Origin: a bacterium
GTDB lineage: Bacteria; Myxococcota_A; Polyangia; Nannocystales; Nannocystaceae
Assembly (NCBI GenBank): GCA_024742475.1
Contig: JANSYI010000010.1
Location: 1-64,000 of the forward strand
DNA: 64,000 nucleotides
Direction of reading: 5' to 3'
Part shown: positions 61,553-64,000 of the stretch, piece by piece
Numbering within the stretch: the stretch's first letter is position 1
Layout of the letters: each line of letters starts with the position of its first letter
The notes under the pieces: model-generated
Database searches by the model: none
Told to the model about the DNA's origin: nothing
Seen by the model: the letters and a program-made list of their open reading frames with translations, nothing else
Translations under genes and position numbers: made by a program

Positions 61553-62446
61553 TCAGCACGCGGGGCAGTTGCAGCTGAGCTCGGAGCCGGACTTGGGCTC
61601 GATGCCGTCTTCACACACGTCCAACGGCGCCTCGCAGGCCTCCCCGAGGCAGTCGCACGAGGGCACGCCCTCGCACGCGGGCGGCATGGGCACGCACTGC
61701 AGCCGGGGACCGAGCTGCGTCACGTCCTCGACGCACGCCTCGTCCGGGCCGCACGCCTCGCACGAGGGCACCACGTCGCAGTACTCGACGGGGATGCACG
61801 CGCCCCAGCAGCCGTCGACGACGCGCGGAGCCTGACCGTCGGGGCACGTCGGCGGGTCTTGGTCGCACTCGACGAGCAGCGGGTCGCAGCTGACCTCTTC
61901 GACCTCGCAGGTGCCGAAGTTGCATTGCACCGCGGGCTTGCCCAGGCCGACCGAGGTGCACGTGGGGATCAGGCAGGCCTCGATGTCGCACTCGGGCGGG
62001 TCCTCGCCGAGCGGGACGGCTTCGCACGAGCAGCAGTCGTTGACGAGCGTGCAGTCCTCGTCGACCACGCACTCGGGGTCGTCGATGCCGCCGGTCGTCG
62101 TCCCCGTGCCGCTCGAGTCTCCCGAGTCGGTGTCGCTCTCGCTGCCGGTGCCGGTGGAGCCGTCGGAGCCCGTCGACCCCGGGTCGGTCGAGGAGCCTCC
62201 TTCGGTGTCGGTCGTACCGGTGGGATCGGTCGGGTCGCTGGTGTCCGCGGTGTCGCTGAGCGTGCCTGGATCGGCGGTGGTCACCGCCGAAGAGGTCCCT
62301 CCGTTGGCGGTGTCGCTCTCACCCGCGGTCGCGCTGGGGCCACTGGTGACCCCCTCGGTGCCGGCATCGAGCGGCACCCCGTCGTCGGAGCAGGCACTCA
62401 ACGCGAGCGCGCACGTCGCCCAGACTTTCAGATCAAACCAATGCAT
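61553..62446 (-). CDS. Cys-rich lipoprotein with Ser/Thr/Asp/Gly spacer
   Basis: 297 residues from ATG 62446. Lipobox ALSAC near residue 19; low-complexity spacer rich in Thr, Ser, Asp and Gly (about residues 25-120); then a domain with many Cys arranged in EGF/Kazal-like spacing (DECTLVND-type CVVDEDCTLVNDCCSCEA; CGPDEACVEDV; PSCDCLGEAC). It ends in NCPAC. Eukaryote-like disulphide-rich surface proteins of this form are frequent in this bacterial group. Its stop lies 10 bp from the DUF1566 remnant. Confidence 0.82.
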   Translation of the reverse strand: MHWFDLKVWATCALALSACSDDGVPLDAGTEGVTSGPSATAGESDTANGGTSSAVTTADPGTLSDTADTSDPTDPTGTTDTEGGSSTDPGSTGSDGSTGTGSESDTDSGDSSGTGTTTGGIDDPECVVDEDCTLVNDCCSCEAVPLGEDPPECDIEACLIPTCTSVGLGKPAVQCNFGTCEVEEVSCDPLLVECDQDPPTCPDGQAPRVVDGCWGACIPVEYCDVVPSCEACGPDEACVEDVTQLGPRLQCVPMPPACEGVPSCDCLGEACEAPLDVCEDGIEPKSGSELSCNCPAC

Positions 62447-62486
62447 GACCTCAGCGTATCGGCGATGAGGCCCCAGGCCAAGAACC

Positions 62487-62993
62487 TCAACCGCCGCGCG
62501 TCGCGCGGTCGTCGTCGCGCACCTTCGATGCGCGCGCGTCGATGTGCGCCTGCAGGGCCTCACGAAGCGGCGGCCTCGTTGCGGCCAGCATGCGCACCGC
62601 GAGGTACCCGGCATTGGTCGCGTTGCCGATCGCCACCGTCGCCACCGGGACGCCGCGGGGCATTTGCACGATGGAGAGCAGCGCGTCCATGCCCGCGAGC
62701 GCGCCGTTGAGCACCGGCACCCCGATCACGGGCAGCGTGGTCAAGCTGGCGAGCATGCCCGGCAGGTGGGCCGCTCCCCCCGCGCCGGCGATGATCACCT
62801 CGAAGCCGCGCTCGACCGCCTGCTGACCGAACTCGACCATCGCGGTGGGGGTGCGGTGCGCGGACAGGATGCGCGTCTCGTGAGCGATGTCGAAGGTGCC
62901 GAGCACCTCGGCCGCAGCCTTCATGGTGGGCAGATCGGACGTGCTGCCCATGCAGATCGCGACGAGCGGTGCCGTGGAGGAGGTCTCGGTCAT
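62487..62993 (-). CDS. purE: N5-carboxyaminoimidazole ribonucleotide mutase PurE
   Basis: 168 residues. Class I PurE motifs: [25 protein letters not shown] and [15 protein letters not shown], with the active-site His in SAHRT. It moves the carboxyl group from N5-CAIR to CAIR in purine synthesis. Its ATG overlaps the purK stop (ATGA), the usual purKE coupling. Confidence 0.97.
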   Translation of the reverse strand: MTETSSTAPLVAICMGSTSDLPTMKAAAEVLGTFDIAHETRILSAHRTPTAMVEFGQQAVERGFEVIIAGAGGAAHLPGMLASLTTLPVIGVPVLNGALAGMDALLSIVQMPRGVPVATVAIGNATNAGYLAVRMLAATRPPLREALQAHIDARASKVRDDDRATRGG

Positions 62994-64000
62994 GGTTGGA
63001 TCTCACTGGCGGCCTTGGCGGCCCTGGCGCGAGCGGTGGCGACATCGGGTCCCACCGCGGTGACGTGCCCCATCTTGCGACCGGGTCGCACGTCGTACTT
63101 GCCGTACAGATGAACCGACGCCCCGTCGACCGCGAGCGCGCGACCGAGGCCTTCGTTGCGAGACGGGCCGCTGCGGCTGCCGATGATGTTGACCATCGCC
63201 GCCGCAGGGCCGAGCAGCGACGTGTCCCCCAAGGGCATATCCAGCACCGCCCGCAGGTGGTTCTCGAACTGGGAGGTCACGCACGCGTCGAGGGTATAGT
63301 GCCCGGTGTTGTGGGGCCGAGGCGCGATCTCGTTGAGCAACACCTGCCCGTCGGCGAGCAAGAACATCTCCACCCCCACCACGCCCACGCAGTCGTAGAC
63401 CTCCGCGGCCCGCAGCGCCAGCGCCGTCGCCCGCTGCGCGACCTCCGGGGGTACCGCCGCGGGAATCTCGACGGCGTCGCACTTGTGGTCCTTTTGGTAC
63501 GTGGCGACGACGGGGTACGCCCTCGCCTCGCCGCCCGGCCGGCGCGCGACCATGGTCGCCAGCTCTCGCTCGAACGGCACCCAGCCCTCGGCGAGTACGC
63601 CCTGCCCGCCGAGCGCCGCGAAGGCGTCCTCGAGCTCTCCGGCCGAGGCGACGCTTCGGTTGCCGTAGCCGTCGTAGCTGTTGCGCGGGCGCTTGAGCAT
63701 CATCGGGTACCCCAGCGCTTCGCCGGCTTCGCGCAGCGACTCGAGGCTCGAACACGCCCGGGTCGGACCCACGGGCAGCCCTGCCTCGGCCGCGCGCTCG
63801 CGCTGCACGATCTTGTCGCTGACCCAGGCCATCGTCTGGGCGCCGGGCCGCAGCGTCGCCGTGGAGGGCATCACCGCGCGCGCGGTGGTCAGGTCGACCG
63901 CTTCGTAGTCGAGCGTCACAACGTCCGCCGGGGCGAGAAACCCTCGGAGCGCGTCCGCGTCGTCCCACGCCCCGGTGACCACGTCAGCACAGAACGCGCA
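62990..64000 (-). CDS. purK: N5-carboxyaminoimidazole ribonucleotide synthase PurK, 5' part outside window
   Basis: At least 336 residues; the frame is still open at the right edge ([19 protein letters not shown]), so the true start is missing. ATP-grasp features: [51 protein letters not shown] and [16 protein letters not shown]. It makes N5-CAIR from AIR, bicarbonate and ATP, feeding PurE, which is coupled to its 3' end. Confidence 0.96.
   Translation of the reverse strand, partial: CAFCADVVTGAWDDADALRGFLAPADVVTLDYEAVDLTTARAVMPSTATLRPGAQTMAWVSDKIVQRERAAEAGLPVGPTRACSSLESLREAGEALGYPMMLKRPRNSYDGYGNRSVASAGELEDAFAALGGQGVLAEGWVPFERELATMVARRPGGEARAYPVVATYQKDHKCDAVEIPAAVPPEVAQRATALALRAAEVYDCVGVVGVEMFLLADGQVLLNEIAPRPHNTGHYTLDACVTSQFENHLRAVLDMPLGDTSLLGPAAAMVNIIGSRSGPSRNEGLGRALAVDGASVHLYGKYDVRPGRKMGHVTAVGPDVATARARAAKAASEIQP

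Overview
The window looks like a chromosomal segment of a marine or brackish-type myxobacterium, most likely suborder Nannocystineae (Enhygromyxa/Plesiocystis/Nannocystis group). The evidence is very high GC with strong third-position GC bias, frequent GTG and TTG starts, two membrane Ser/Thr kinases with TPR sensor halves, many Cys/Ser/Thr/Asp-rich lipoproteins, a C-terminal MYXO-CTERM-like anchor (52380-54023), and a complete Na+-translocating NADH:quinone reductase. The taxonomic call is inference; there is no rRNA or tRNA in the window.

Layout. 1-4747 (-) is the N-terminal part of a Tc-toxin B-subunit-like (SpvB/TcdB) protein carrying an inserted OmpA-like domain and running off the left edge. 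A divergent hypothetical gene (4881-6017) and a protein made of four tandem HTH-like repeats (6026-6559) follow. 6689-15786 (-) holds a TPR Ser/Thr kinase, a lipoprotein, mutS, a SPOR-domain cell-envelope protein and a VanW-family protein. 15926-22241 mixes two HEAT-repeat proteins, a tail-anchored pseudokinase, a DsbA-fold isomerase and an ECF sigma factor.

22565-33057 (+) is the respiratory sodium-pump locus: nqrABCDEF, then apbE (flavin transferase for NqrB/NqrC), a lipoprotein, a second TPR kinase, and a small nqrM-type maturation factor. 33073-37963 (+) holds an HD hydrolase, a TlpA-like thioredoxin lipoprotein, a DUF3820 protein and a lipoprotein set that includes an 11-heme cytochrome c. 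38040-50975 is mainly housekeeping: ftsH, tilS, rnc, mnmA, iscS and HMG-CoA lyase. Between these lie a DUF6178-like protein, a TerB-like protein, a VWA lipoprotein, an MshEN protein and a flavin reductase-like protein. 51035-57837 carries a CapA-type protein, a PHP metallohydrolase, uvrA with a histone-like N-terminal tail and an SOS-like box, and an SDR enzyme.

57936-61546 is the most unusual part. A membrane protein with a C-terminal DUF1566-like domain is followed by an inverted three-gene overlapping operon: a Tat-signal Asp/Ser-rich peptide, a JmjC-type Fe(II)/2-oxoglutarate oxygenase, and an exported helical protein. Beyond it lies a 215-bp, about 97 % identical copy of the 3' end of the DUF1566 gene, so the operon sits between direct repeats. 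This is the best candidate here for an undescribed (RiPP-like or surface-modification) system. The window ends with a Cys-rich lipoprotein and purE-purK, the latter cut by the right edge. The only gene-free stretch over 300 bp is 22242-22564, which holds a terminator and the nqr leader.
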